Shown here: piece after piece, positions 26,529 through 35,413 of the stretch
Layout: every line of letters starts with the position of its first letter
How positions within the stretch are numbered: the stretch's first letter is position 1
From: Caccoplasma_A sp045587545
GTDB taxonomy: Bacteria; Bacteroidota; Bacteroidia; Bacteroidales; G3-4614
NCBI GenBank assembly: GCA_045587545.1
Contig: JAZNCN010000026.1
Coordinates: 70,823 to 134,822, forward strand
Direction: 5' to 3'
DNA: 64,000 nucleotides
Notes under the pieces: generated by a model
The model's input: the letters and a program-made list of their open reading frames with translations, nothing else
What the model was told of the DNA's origin: nothing
Database searches by the model: none
Program-made: the position numbers and the translations under genes

Positions 26529-26680
26529 TCCTCTATAAAATTATATAGCTATATAATAAAGAGATGCATTGCCATAATTTATGCGAAGATATAAAAAGTT
26601 TTTGGTAGTGAAAAATTTAACACGTGAGAGTAATAATTTTATGTATATTAAAATAGAATTAGCTCGTTTTTGAGCAATAA

Positions 26681-26708
26681 AAAACCGCCCTCTTACGAAA
26701 GCGGTTTT
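26681..26708 (-). terminator. Terminator after rplI
   Basis: AAAACCGC (26681-26688) pairs with GCGGTTTT (26701-26708) around a 12-base loop, with a T run on the minus strand. It lies 25 bases after the rplI stop. Confidence 0.8.
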
Positions 26709-26732
26709 ATTGGTATTGTTATCAGATTAAAA

Positions 26733-27176
26733 TTATTCTGCGACAACTACAACCTCTATCTCTGCCGAAACCTCTTTGTGAAGTTTGATTGTCACTTTGT
26801 GTGCACCAAGTTCTTTCAAAGGCTCTTTCAAATCTATAAGACGACGGTCAACTACAAGGTTTTGAGCTGCAAGAGTATCGGCAATTTGAACTGATGTTAC
26901 AGAACCGAATACTTTTCCGCTCTCGCTTGCTTTAGTTGCAATAGAGATTGAAACTCCGTTCAATGAAGCTGCCAAAGCCTCTGCATCTGCTTTAATTTTT
27001 GCTAATTTGTGAGCACGTTGACGATTGTCCTCTGCTAACATTTTTAGAGCTGACTCAGATGCGATAACTGCTTTTTGTTGAGGGATAAGATAGTTGCGTC
27101 CGTAACCTTTTTTTACGTTAACAACATCACCCTTAAAACCTAAGTTTAGAATATCTTCTTTTAATATTACTTGCAT
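26733..27176 (-). CDS. rplI: 50S ribosomal protein L9
   Basis: This 147-residue protein has the L9 N-terminal signature (MQVILKEDILNLGFKGDVVNVKKGYGRNYLIPQQKAV), a long connecting helix and the C-terminal 23S-binding domain (GSVTSVQIADTL). It is the last gene of the rpsF-rpsR-rplI operon, followed by a terminator. Confidence 0.97.
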   Translation of the reverse strand: MQVILKEDILNLGFKGDVVNVKKGYGRNYLIPQQKAVIASESALKMLAEDNRQRAHKLAKIKADAEALAASLNGVSISIATKASESGKVFGSVTSVQIADTLAAQNLVVDRRLIDLKEPLKELGAHKVTIKLHKEVSAEIEVVVVAE

Positions 27177-27193
27177 TGTCGTTCCTCCTTAAA

Positions 27194-27466
27194 TTATTTC
27201 ATATTATCAGTTACATAAGGCAACAACGCCAAGTGGCGAGCGCGCTTAACAGCTTGAGCAATACGACGTTGGAACTTCAATGAAGTACCTGTGATACGAC
27301 GAGGTAATATTTTACCTTGCTCGTTTAAGAATTTTTTCAAGAATTCGGGATCTTTGTAATCGATGTACTTAATTCCGCTCTTTTTGAAACGGCAATATTT
27401 TTTCTTCTTTACATCTACTGAAGGTGGAGTGAGATATCTGATCTCTGATTGAGTGTTTTGTGCCAT
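27194..27466 (-). CDS. rpsR: 30S ribosomal protein S18
   Basis: The 90-residue S18 shows KKYCRFKKSGIKYIDYKDPEFLKKF and LPRRITGTSLKFQRRIAQAVKRARHLALLPY, the strongly conserved family core. It sits between rpsF and rplI with short gaps, the usual arrangement. Confidence 0.97.
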   Translation of the reverse strand: MAQNTQSEIRYLTPPSVDVKKKKYCRFKKSGIKYIDYKDPEFLKKFLNEQGKILPRRITGTSLKFQRRIAQAVKRARHLALLPYVTDNMK

Positions 27467-27469
27467 GAT

Positions 27470-27820
27470 TTAGTTCTCCTTTACTTCGTTGTTTGATTTA
27501 ACACTTCTTCTCTTCGCTGCATATTCAGCTGCGTATTTGTCTTGCTTGAATGTCAAGAAACGAATTACGCGCTCGTCGCGACGGAAGTTTACCTCTAACT
27601 TAGCAATTACGGTAGGTTCTGCATCGAACTCAATAAACTCGTAAAAACCGGTAGTTTTCTTTTGAATGGGATATGCAAGTTTGCGTAAGCCCCAGTTCTC
27701 TTCGTTTACTATTACGGCTCCTTCAGCTTTGAGAATATTTGTGAATTTCTCTACCGCTTCCTTCATCTGAGTATCAGACAAAACGGGAGTCAAAATGAAA
27801 ACGGTTTCGTAATGATTCAT
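27470..27820 (-). CDS. rpsF: 30S ribosomal protein S6
   Basis: The start is ATG 27820 (MNHYETVFILTPVLSDTQMKEAVEKF), giving 116 residues, the normal length. A longer reading from 27886 would place the start inside the promoter. The LRKLAYPIQKKTTGFYEFIEF motif is typical of S6. It heads the S6-S18-L9 operon. Confidence 0.96.
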   Translation of the reverse strand: MNHYETVFILTPVLSDTQMKEAVEKFTNILKAEGAVIVNEENWGLRKLAYPIQKKTTGFYEFIEFDAEPTVIAKLEVNFRRDERVIRFLTFKQDKYAAEYAAKRRSVKSNNEVKEN

Positions 27821-27855
27821 AATTAATAATTTGTTAGTTAATAAAATTTGCGGTG

Positions 27856-27887
27856 CAAAAGTAGTAAAAAGTTTTGAATTGCACAAA
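27856..27887 (-). promoter_or_regulatory. Promoter of the rpsF-rpsR-rplI operon
   Basis: On the minus strand, TTTG (27887-27884), a 20-base spacer and TACTTTTG (27863-27856) match the Bacteroidetes consensus. The rpsF ATG follows about 36 bases later. Confidence 0.75.
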
Positions 27888-27892
27888 TATTT

Positions 27893-27945
27893 TAGTTGTT
27901 AGTTGTTGACTAATGCCACCCTACGGGTATTTGTTATCTATAAAA
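27893..27945. repeat. Dispersed intergenic repeat, degenerate copy B
   Basis: TTAGTTGTTAGTTGTTGAC is followed by TGCCACCCTACGGGT. This is a shortened version of the repeat at 8440 and 44800. It lies upstream of the ribosomal operon promoter. Confidence 0.45.
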
Positions 27946-28016
27946 AAAGAATGTAGGTATAATTATTAATTCTATTTTTTCAACTTACTTTGTAGCTGAT
28001 TGGTTATAGTTTTTGT

Positions 28017-29036
28017 ATGAGAATATTTTTTGAGAACTTACGATATACTATAGTTATTGTTATAAGTTTTTTACACTTTAACTCTTTTGCTCAATACAAG
28101 AGTGATGAGTTGGGCAATGGTCTATTGTGCAGAACTATTGATATGCCTGATGATTATGAGGGCAAGGTGGTATGCTCTCTTATTAAAAGAGATTGTGAAC
28201 AAAAGAGCAAGAAGGCTCTGCTTTACGTGCATGGATTTAACGACTACTTTTTTCAGGCAGAAATGGCTGACCGCTTTAATGCTGAGGGCTATAACTTTTA
28301 TGCTGTTGATTTGAGGAAATATGGACGTTCATTACTACCTCATCAAAAGAGATGTAACACTCGTAACATTAATGAGTATTTTGCTGATTTAGATAGCACG
28401 ATTAATATTATAAGAAGTGAGGGAAACGATACTATTATTCTTATGGGACACTCTACGGGCGGACTTACAACCTCGCTATACTGCCACTCTAAGGGTAATA
28501 ACTGCCCCGTTGATGCTCTTATTTTAAACAGTCCGTTTTTTAAGTTTAATATGGGCAAAATGCTTAATAATGTTGTTATTCCCATTGTTGCAACCATTGC
28601 TCCTTTTATTCCTACAATAGATATTCCACAAGGTGCATCTACGGCATATGCTGAGAGTTTATTAAAAGAATTTCATGGCGAGTGGGTGTTTGACAAATAT
28701 AAAAAGTTAATGCTCTCGCCCAATGTTACTACCGATTGGATTTCGGCAATATACAATGCTCAAAAAACGGTATGGAATGGATTAGATATTAAAGTTCCTG
28801 TTTTAGCAATGTACTCCGACAATAGTGTGAATGGCAACAAATGGAGCATAGAGTTTATGCATGGCGATGCTGTTTTGAATGTCAAAGATATTGCCAAATA
28901 CTCTCAAAATTTAGGTAACAATATTCAACGACTTAAAGTTGTTGGTGGTATGCATGACCTTCTCTGTTCAAAACCAGAAGTAAGAAACAGGGTTTATAGG
29001 TTTATTTTTAAATGGTTGTCTGTTGCTTGTTATTAG
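28017..29036 (+). CDS. Secreted alpha/beta hydrolase (serine aminopeptidase S33-like)
   Basis: This 339-residue protein has a signal peptide (to about residue 26, ending SFAQ). The hydrolase core shows LLYVHGFNDYFFQAEMADRF (oxyanion HG), the nucleophile elbow ILMGHSTGGLTTSLYC (catalytic Ser in GHSTG) and MHDLL near the C-terminus with the likely catalytic His. The family includes monoacylglycerol lipases and lysophospholipases. The substrate is unknown. It stands alone, convergent with the RIC-LuxR gene. Confidence 0.85.
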   Translation: MRIFFENLRYTIVIVISFLHFNSFAQYKSDELGNGLLCRTIDMPDDYEGKVVCSLIKRDCEQKSKKALLYVHGFNDYFFQAEMADRFNAEGYNFYAVDLRKYGRSLLPHQKRCNTRNINEYFADLDSTINIIRSEGNDTIILMGHSTGGLTTSLYCHSKGNNCPVDALILNSPFFKFNMGKMLNNVVIPIVATIAPFIPTIDIPQGASTAYAESLLKEFHGEWVFDKYKKLMLSPNVTTDWISAIYNAQKTVWNGLDIKVPVLAMYSDNSVNGNKWSIEFMHGDAVLNVKDIAKYSQNLGNNIQRLKVVGGMHDLLCSKPEVRNRVYRFIFKWLSVACY

Positions 29037-29090
29037 TTGTCATTTTCGTAAACTCAACCGTCCTCCGTGTAGTTTTTAGTTGTTAGCATT
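29033..29090. repeat. Dispersed intergenic repeat, degenerate copy C
   Basis: TTAGTTGTC, then CCGTCCTCCGTGTAG, then TTTTTAGTTGTTAG. It follows the hydrolase stop and is related to the copies at 8440 and 49977. Confidence 0.4.
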
Positions 29091-29166
29091 TTTGGGGGAT
29101 ATTTATACTCTTTTATAATTACAAAGATATGTTTTATATTAACATGGCAAATAATTATAATAATAA

Positions 29167-30096
29167 TTAACACTCTATAAGTTTATTTACTATGGCAAAA
29201 ATAGTTAAACCTGCCGGAGAGTGTATCTGTAATTTTGCAGATATGTTTCTGCGATGAGTGGTTACCGTATGTACCGAAAGGTATAACTCTTCAGCAATCT
29301 CTTTATTACTCATACCTTTTGCTACGCATATTATAATCTCTTTTTCCCGTTCACTGAGCGTTTGTATCTTCTCTGCATCAGTCAACTCTTCATCTTCTGC
29401 TTTTGAAAACACCAAATCACCTCGTTCAATCTTCTCTTCTAATCGTGCCACAGCAGGAACAAAGAGTTTATCCTCTACCATTCGGTGTAACATTAGATCT
29501 TGTTCACAGTTTATTATATCAAACAGCGCAGAGTTTAAGAGATTATTTTCTCTCTGAGGATAATAGCGTATAATTATATCTTTTAGTTCCTGAAGTTTAT
29601 ACTCTATATCGTTATGTTTCTCTGCAAAAACAGATATGGAGTAGTTTGCAGATATAACGCCTCGCAAAAGATTATCAACGTATGTAAACACTGTTTTATT
29701 CTCGTGTTCCATATGAGCCCTCACCTCTCCCACATACTCATCGTAAAATTTTATTATCAGCATTGCAACATTGTCGCTCCCTGAGCAATCTATTGCCTCA
29801 ATTAACTTGCGGCGAATAGCAGGAAGATTGAAATCCAAAAAGTAGTTGTGAGCCTGTTTCAGATAGTTTATTATTGAGGGTAATGATATATTTTCTACTA
29901 CACATACTTTGTTTGAGACAAAGTTGGCTACCGAAAGGAATGTTGCACAATCAACGCCTTGCTCGGAACATATTGTCTGTACGGTTTTATCGCCAAAACC
30001 CAACGATATTCCAAACCTGCTCATTACCATTATAAGCAAGTTGTTATCGTTTATTAGCGTACTCATTTTATGAGTTGGGCGATATTCTGTTATCAT
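29167..30096 (-). CDS. RIC/YtfE-like di-iron domain fused to a LuxR-type DNA-binding domain
   Basis: The 309-residue protein has three parts. Residues 10-60 resemble the ScdA/YtfE N-terminal domain (SRFGISLGFGDKTVQTIC), but the usual Cys-Cys pair is missing. Residues 75-225 resemble the hemerythrin-like domain of YtfE/RIC. His83, His128, Glu132, His161, His204 and Glu208 correspond well to the six known E. coli YtfE ligands (His84, His129, Glu133, His160, His204, Glu208). Residues 245-305 are a LuxR/GerE helix-turn-helix (LSEREKEIIICVAKGMSNKE). It is probably a transcription factor that senses NO, oxygen or iron state. Targets are unknown. It stands alone. Confidence 0.85.
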   Translation of the reverse strand: MITEYRPTHKMSTLINDNNLLIMVMSRFGISLGFGDKTVQTICSEQGVDCATFLSVANFVSNKVCVVENISLPSIINYLKQAHNYFLDFNLPAIRRKLIEAIDCSGSDNVAMLIIKFYDEYVGEVRAHMEHENKTVFTYVDNLLRGVISANYSISVFAEKHNDIEYKLQELKDIIIRYYPQRENNLLNSALFDIINCEQDLMLHRMVEDKLFVPAVARLEEKIERGDLVFSKAEDEELTDAEKIQTLSEREKEIIICVAKGMSNKEIAEELYLSVHTVTTHRRNISAKLQIHSPAGLTIFAIVNKLIEC

Positions 30097-30176
30097 AAAT
30101 TGTTTATTACTACACTCTCAATATTTTTTTGCAGATATGACAAAGTCGCATCCCTACTGCTTTTGATACTTTTTTA

Positions 30177-30200
30177 GGACGTAGCAGAGCTCGTCTCTAC
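30177..30200. repeat. Palindromic element, imperfect intergenic copy
   Basis: GGACGTAGCAGAGCTCGTCT followed by CTAC. On the other strand it starts GTAGAGAC and contains partial inverted arms. It is related in layout to 13620-13643 and 45133-45156. Confidence 0.45.
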
Positions 30201-30320
30201 ATTATTGAGATATAAATTTCTTAAGCAAAAATATACAATATTTTTATTAAGACACAACGACTTAACAATTTATAATAATTATTAGAAGTTAGAAATTAAT
30301 CCCTCATTTGTAATTACTAA

Positions 30321-31187
30321 TTAATACGAAACGCTCATATCTGTTGGTACTGCTATATAAAAGTCTGCTCTGCCTCTGTTCTCATCTTCAAGCGATGTGA
30401 TATCATCTTGGCGAACATTGCATATTGTTACCACACTTAATTGAGGGGCATACTCAATAAGATAAGGGACTATTCCTTGTTTAAAATCAGAGTGATAATT
30501 TCCGTTTATATGTAAAAAGTATTTAGTGCTACTCTTTGCTATATTCCATGCCATTGTTGCATCTTTTATCGCCTGTGCCTGTGCCATATATTCGGCATTT
30601 GATTCCCCTCCTGAAAACAACTGCATAAGAGAAAATGCCGAGTTATCTTCCTCAACTTTAAAAGTTACAGGTAATGGTGGCAGATATGATTTTGCCTCTT
30701 GCGATAGGGAGTCTAAATATTGCAGACCTTTGTTCTTTACCACATTGGCATAACGGCGTGGTACATTGGTTGCTACAAAGGGTATGTTATTTTCTTTTGC
30801 AAAATAGACAAATGGGTAGTAATCGGTTGAATAATTTGGCCATAAACGTGCTTCATCTTCAAAGCGATCATACGTTATTACCCTCTGCATATACTCATCT
30901 ATTATTAATTGATTGTCCGCTTCAAACATCTCGGCTCCCATAGTAAAATCGTTACCATGTTGAGTGTATAGCGAACGTGCCACTTCCAATTCTAACCAAT
31001 GTGCTATAGCACAATTATGTATCTCTCCAAATAGTACAACATTGTAGGGTGTTATTTTTTTAATTAGAGTTTCATAGCCAATCTCTTTACCCTCTGAATC
31101 AAATATTGTGTATGCCTTTTTATATCCCTTTTGTGCATTCACCAACAAGGTAAAAAGTAATGTAAGGGTTATTATAATGTATCTCAT
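30321..31187 (-). CDS. ChaN-like haem-binding protein
   Basis: The 288-residue secreted protein has a signal peptide of 18 residues ending VNAQ. The body matches the ChaN/haem-binding uptake family: NVVLFGEIHNCAIAHWLELEV (GE.H motif), MGAEMFEADNQLIIDEY, FVATNVPRRYANVV, and LHINGNYHSDFKQGIVPYL (second His motif, HGN/H type). ChaN of Campylobacter binds cofacial haems between two monomers. It follows the M16 protease gene (73 bases) and is probably the last gene of the SusCD operon, suggesting haem or iron handling. Binding is inferred from the family. Confidence 0.8.
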   Translation of the reverse strand: MRYIIITLTLLFTLLVNAQKGYKKAYTIFDSEGKEIGYETLIKKITPYNVVLFGEIHNCAIAHWLELEVARSLYTQHGNDFTMGAEMFEADNQLIIDEYMQRVITYDRFEDEARLWPNYSTDYYPFVYFAKENNIPFVATNVPRRYANVVKNKGLQYLDSLSQEAKSYLPPLPVTFKVEEDNSAFSLMQLFSGGESNAEYMAQAQAIKDATMAWNIAKSSTKYFLHINGNYHSDFKQGIVPYLIEYAPQLSVVTICNVRQDDITSLEDENRGRADFYIAVPTDMSVSY

Positions 31188-31260
31188 ATATGTTTATTTT
31201 ATTAAATGCTTCCGAGAACAAGGATAACGATAAAATTCTCCTTATTTATACGCTCTTCTT

Positions 31261-34092
31261 CTATCTCTTATAATCTCCTATATATAACAATATCGCCTTC
31301 TCAGTATGCAAATATTGATTAAAAGCCTCTTGAAGTGTTTCGGTGGTTATCTCCGAAAGCACCTCTTCGTATCGGTTGAAATCAGATAGAGTTTCTCCGC
31401 TCTTAATAAGATTTATTAAATTGTTTTTCCAATCAGCAACCGCTTGCTCGTTTAAAACCTGACGTTTGGTTACTATAAACGAACGTTTCATTGCTTGCAA
31501 CTCTGTTTCTGAAATAGGAGAACTCTTTAATGAGAGGATAATTGAAGAGAGCAACTCCTCTGCAAATGCCATATTATGATTATCAACTGCTCCCATAAAA
31601 TCGAAATAGAATATTTGTTGTGGTAGCCCGTTATATACCATCCCTACATAGGGTGAATAGGCAATATTTTCTCTTTCGCGAAATACTTTTAAAAAGCGGT
31701 CTTGCAACACATCTCTCATAAGTTTTAACGTTAGAGAGTTTTTTAGTGAGGGTGTATAGTTTCCGGCTAATATGTAATCAAAGGCTGTTTGCGTTTGATT
31801 ATCACTTTCAAACGCCTCGCTATAATATGTTTGTGGAAGTTCGTATGGTGTTGAAGAGAAGGTGTATGAGGAGGGTGTTGAGTACATATCTGCAAAGGTT
31901 GAAACCATTAGGGTTGCCATAGCATCTGCATCAAAACATCCTGTTAGCAATATTGTTGTTCCTTGCGGGTTAGAGAATAAATTTGTGTAGTATGTTGCTA
32001 TTGAATCGAGGTTAAGGTTCTTTACATCTTCAACTCTTCTTGCTCTTACATTTTTGTGTGAGGTGTTGCCCAAAATATAATCCATACGATTTACCAACAT
32101 ACGTTCCGAGTCTCGTTTCATCATCTTTTGGAGTAACGTTTCATTGCCAAACGACTCAACTTCATCTGCTTTTACCTCTTCAAAATCGGCATAACAACGC
32201 TCAGGACGATGTATTTTTTCATATACCAGATTAAACATTTCTCCAGCCTTTGAGGTGGGTGCCGATGCTAACAGTTCGTGCCAATGCGGACTTATACCTG
32301 TATTTAGTGCTAATGAGTTTTGCATCATATATGTTGTTATGGTGTCGTAAGGAACAGCCTCAATCATTCCCATCTCCATATATCCTGCTGTTGCATCGTA
32401 TTTATACAAATCCTCTTCACTTAAATCTGCTACACCTCCTCGTGCAAAGAGTGAGAGTTGTACTCTGTCTGAGCCATCTTGAGTGGGGCGAAGCAGTATT
32501 CGCAATCCGTTTTTTAGGTTTATCTCCGATACTGATATGTTTTCGTAATAGTAGGTTGATTCTACATCATTGGGGTTAAAGGTTTTTGTAACCTTTAAAC
32601 ATTCGGGTGTAGATATAACTACCTCCTCTTCTTCCTCTTTTTGTTTATATATAAATGGTTTGGCTTGGAGTGTTGTTCCTCGCCTCCATGCCTCTTCAAT
32701 ATCTTTAACCGAAATGCTCTCCTCTTTGCCATATTTGTTTGTGTAGGCTACAAGCAGGGTTTCGTTCTTATAGTCAATCCAACGTTTAAGCATCCAAAGC
32801 AACTGGCGTGCTTCGGTTGTGAGAATCTTCTCTACTAATTGCTCCATCTCGTGCTGCGTTTGAATATATCTGTCGCCTGATATTATGTAATCGGCAAAGT
32901 CATCGCACCACATTGATGATGGTAGTGTGTTATCATATATTTTTAGAGAGTTTAGCATACTTGCTTTCACATCTGCCATTTCATCGGGCGTAAATCCATT
33001 ATGCCATATGTAATGAAGTTCTGCCACCAACTCCGATATTTGTTGCAGTAACTCCTCTCGGTTTGCTCCCGAAAAAGAGAACGCCAAATGTTTTTTGTCT
33101 GCAAGATACCATGAATCAGATACAGATATATTCATTCCTCGTGCAGATAGTCTATTGGACAATGCCCGCACCAACAGGTTGTCTAACTCTCTGCGATATA
33201 CTGTCTCTAATGTTTTTCCCACTATACATTTGTGTGGGATTATAAGTTCTAACTTTGATTTTCGCATCAAAGTATCACACACCTCTTTTATCTGTGTTCC
33301 TTTTTTGTAGGTTAAAGGATATTGTTCATACCCTTCAGGTGTATGAGTGGGTACAGAAGAGAATATCTTCTCTATTTTTTGTTTTATATCAGCGGTATCA
33401 ACCATTCCAACAACAACCACAGAGGCTAATTGCGGAGTGTACCAATGTTTATAAAAACCTTTTAATTTTTTATTATCAATTCGTTTGATGTCTTTCTCTC
33501 TTCCAAGAGGTATATGGTCGGCAAAGCGTCCGTTGCCAATCTTTAGCGAATAGAAGTTATCTTCAATTTGATAACCGCGAAGTTCCTCTAATATCACTCC
33601 CCTCTCTTTTTTTATTCTCTCCTCCTCAAAGGTAATGCCACACAACCAATCACGTAGTGCAATTAACGAGGTATCAATTGCGGTGTCATATTGATTATCA
33701 ACAGGCACTGTTACCGAATATATGGTGCGGTCGTAACCTGTATAGGCATTAATATCGCGTCCAAACTTCATACCTACACTCTCCCAATACTCAATCATTT
33801 TACGTTCAGGAAAGTTCTCTGTTCCTAAAAAAGCGGCATGTTCCAAGAAGTGTGCTGCACCCTTCTCGTTGCCTCTCTCCTGTACCGAACCCAAACGCAT
33901 AACCAATCGCATCTCAACGCTATTATTGGGATGATTATTGGGGCGAATAATATAGTGCAACCCATTATTTAGCCAACCCTCTATGGTATTAGATGGTAAC
34001 TCAATCGGCATCTTGTCAGACACCGATTGAGCATTTATGGTTTGCAATGATAGTGCAAATATGAATAGCGATAATATTCGCAAAAGTTTCAT
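31261..34092 (-). CDS. Secreted M16 (pitrilysin/insulinase-type) zinc protease
   Basis: The start is ATG 34092 (MKLLRIL). The codon at 34101 is TTG. The 943-residue enzyme has a signal peptide ending INAQ. The inverted zinc motif HxxEH is intact as HFLEH at residues 81-85, and EELRGYQ carries the likely third ligand about 75 residues later. The second M16 half lacks the motif, as is usual. Family members degrade peptides of moderate length inside a closed chamber. The stop of the lipoprotein gene is 14 bases upstream. With SusC/SusD the likely job is trimming imported peptides in the periplasm. Localisation is inferred. Confidence 0.92.
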   Translation of the reverse strand: MKLLRILSLFIFALSLQTINAQSVSDKMPIELPSNTIEGWLNNGLHYIIRPNNHPNNSVEMRLVMRLGSVQERGNEKGAAHFLEHAAFLGTENFPERKMIEYWESVGMKFGRDINAYTGYDRTIYSVTVPVDNQYDTAIDTSLIALRDWLCGITFEEERIKKERGVILEELRGYQIEDNFYSLKIGNGRFADHIPLGREKDIKRIDNKKLKGFYKHWYTPQLASVVVVGMVDTADIKQKIEKIFSSVPTHTPEGYEQYPLTYKKGTQIKEVCDTLMRKSKLELIIPHKCIVGKTLETVYRRELDNLLVRALSNRLSARGMNISVSDSWYLADKKHLAFSFSGANREELLQQISELVAELHYIWHNGFTPDEMADVKASMLNSLKIYDNTLPSSMWCDDFADYIISGDRYIQTQHEMEQLVEKILTTEARQLLWMLKRWIDYKNETLLVAYTNKYGKEESISVKDIEEAWRRGTTLQAKPFIYKQKEEEEEVVISTPECLKVTKTFNPNDVESTYYYENISVSEINLKNGLRILLRPTQDGSDRVQLSLFARGGVADLSEEDLYKYDATAGYMEMGMIEAVPYDTITTYMMQNSLALNTGISPHWHELLASAPTSKAGEMFNLVYEKIHRPERCYADFEEVKADEVESFGNETLLQKMMKRDSERMLVNRMDYILGNTSHKNVRARRVEDVKNLNLDSIATYYTNLFSNPQGTTILLTGCFDADAMATLMVSTFADMYSTPSSYTFSSTPYELPQTYYSEAFESDNQTQTAFDYILAGNYTPSLKNSLTLKLMRDVLQDRFLKVFRERENIAYSPYVGMVYNGLPQQIFYFDFMGAVDNHNMAFAEELLSSIILSLKSSPISETELQAMKRSFIVTKRQVLNEQAVADWKNNLINLIKSGETLSDFNRYEEVLSEITTETLQEAFNQYLHTEKAILLYIGDYKR

Positions 34093-34106
34093 TATTCTCA
34101 ACTATT

Positions 34107-35375
34107 TTATTTTGCTGCATTCATTACATATGTTACCTCTACATTTTGATAACCATATGAGTTATACATATCAAATGGGAATACAAATTTGAATGTTCCT
34201 TCCTCAAAGTTGTATGAAGATGTTGGCTCTACCCAATCAGAAGGGTCGTTTTCAAAGTAGTCTTCTGATATTGTGCTTATCAATAGATATTGTCTGGGAT
34301 CCATTGATGCTCCATACTCAAATAATTCGCTCAATGTATATTCTACCATCTCTCCATCGCCATACTCATCAACCTCTACAATCTCTTCTGATTTTGCTTG
34401 TAGTTTATTCCATAATGAGAAGTTATAAGAGAATGGTACTGATGTAATCATATCTCCCCATGTATCCTCTACCTCTTGAGTAAATGTTATTTGATCATTC
34501 TCTATTGCAAGATCATCAAGAGTCATTTCAAATGTTTCACTTGCTGCAATCATAAATTTGCCATCTTCTGCAGGAGTATATCCTACTGCGCCCAATGCAG
34601 CAATTGAGTATGGGTATGAATACCATCCTTCGTAAACATCTTCGGTTGTGTTTTTACGCAACATCTCAAACATAAAGTCGTTCAATCCCATTGGATTTGA
34701 TACCATTTTTAAAACTGGTTTGTCGGCAGTTGCGTTTTCGCTCAATGTAATAATTGTCTCTGATGTGAACTCACGAGCATCGTTTCCTTCATTAAAGTAC
34801 TCTTTGTCATCACCTTCAACATATGGGAATGATACTTTTACAGTACAAGCAACTTTTCCCATCATACGATATAGGTCAATTCCAAGATTCTCTTTATATC
34901 CTGCAATCAAGGCTTTTTGCTCCTCAGTTAACTCAGGCATTGATGCAGCAGGTTTTACCTTAATTGTCCAAGGGTTGCTCAATACTACCTTATCGTTGTT
35001 TGACGAAGCTATTATAAGAGTTACTGATTGTTCGGTAATCAATGTGTTTTTATTGTTAGAGAATACTTTTATTTGCGCTGTTTTTTCATTGGGAGCTATT
35101 GTAACAATATTCTCTTCAAGGCGAAGTATATCTCCTTCGTTACCTGTTAAGGTAAAATTGATTGTTGTTTCTTGTTCAACATAGTATGACAACAAAACAT
35201 CTACAACTATAGGTTCTGTTGCATCTTCGAAAATTGTTGTTACTCCGGCTGTTCCGCCATTAACACTGAGTTGAACATAATTTGTCATTTTTATTACTTC
35301 ATCTTCATCGCTACACGATGTTAATAGAACCATTGGTAATGTTACCAATAAGAATAAAATTGATTTAAGTTTCAT
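34107..35375 (-). CDS. Surface lipoprotein of unknown function in the SusCD operon
   Basis: The 422-residue protein starts with a lipoprotein signal (MVLLTSCSDEDE). The Asp/Glu directly after the Cys resembles the export signal that sends Bacteroides lipoproteins to the cell surface. The first 120 residues look like an immunoglobulin-like or Calx-beta-like domain (EPIVVDVLLSYYVEQETTINFTLTG). The remainder is acidic and beta-rich without recognised motifs. It resembles, from memory and without certainty, a family often placed between SusD and an M16 protease. Probably a binding lipoprotein that captures the SusC substrate. Confidence 0.75.
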   Translation of the reverse strand: MKLKSILFLLVTLPMVLLTSCSDEDEVIKMTNYVQLSVNGGTAGVTTIFEDATEPIVVDVLLSYYVEQETTINFTLTGNEGDILRLEENIVTIAPNEKTAQIKVFSNNKNTLITEQSVTLIIASSNNDKVVLSNPWTIKVKPAASMPELTEEQKALIAGYKENLGIDLYRMMGKVACTVKVSFPYVEGDDKEYFNEGNDAREFTSETIITLSENATADKPVLKMVSNPMGLNDFMFEMLRKNTTEDVYEGWYSYPYSIAALGAVGYTPAEDGKFMIAASETFEMTLDDLAIENDQITFTQEVEDTWGDMITSVPFSYNFSLWNKLQAKSEEIVEVDEYGDGEMVEYTLSELFEYGASMDPRQYLLISTISEDYFENDPSDWVEPTSSYNFEEGTFKFVFPFDMYNSYGYQNVEVTYVMNAAK

Positions 35376-35413
35376 AATTGTTTAATTTTTAGTTAATATA
35401 ATTGTTAATATTT

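Noticed and set aside
34093..34101. Upstream TTG as start of the M16 protease
   Set aside because: The ATG at 34092 gives a normal signal peptide and does not need a rare start codon.
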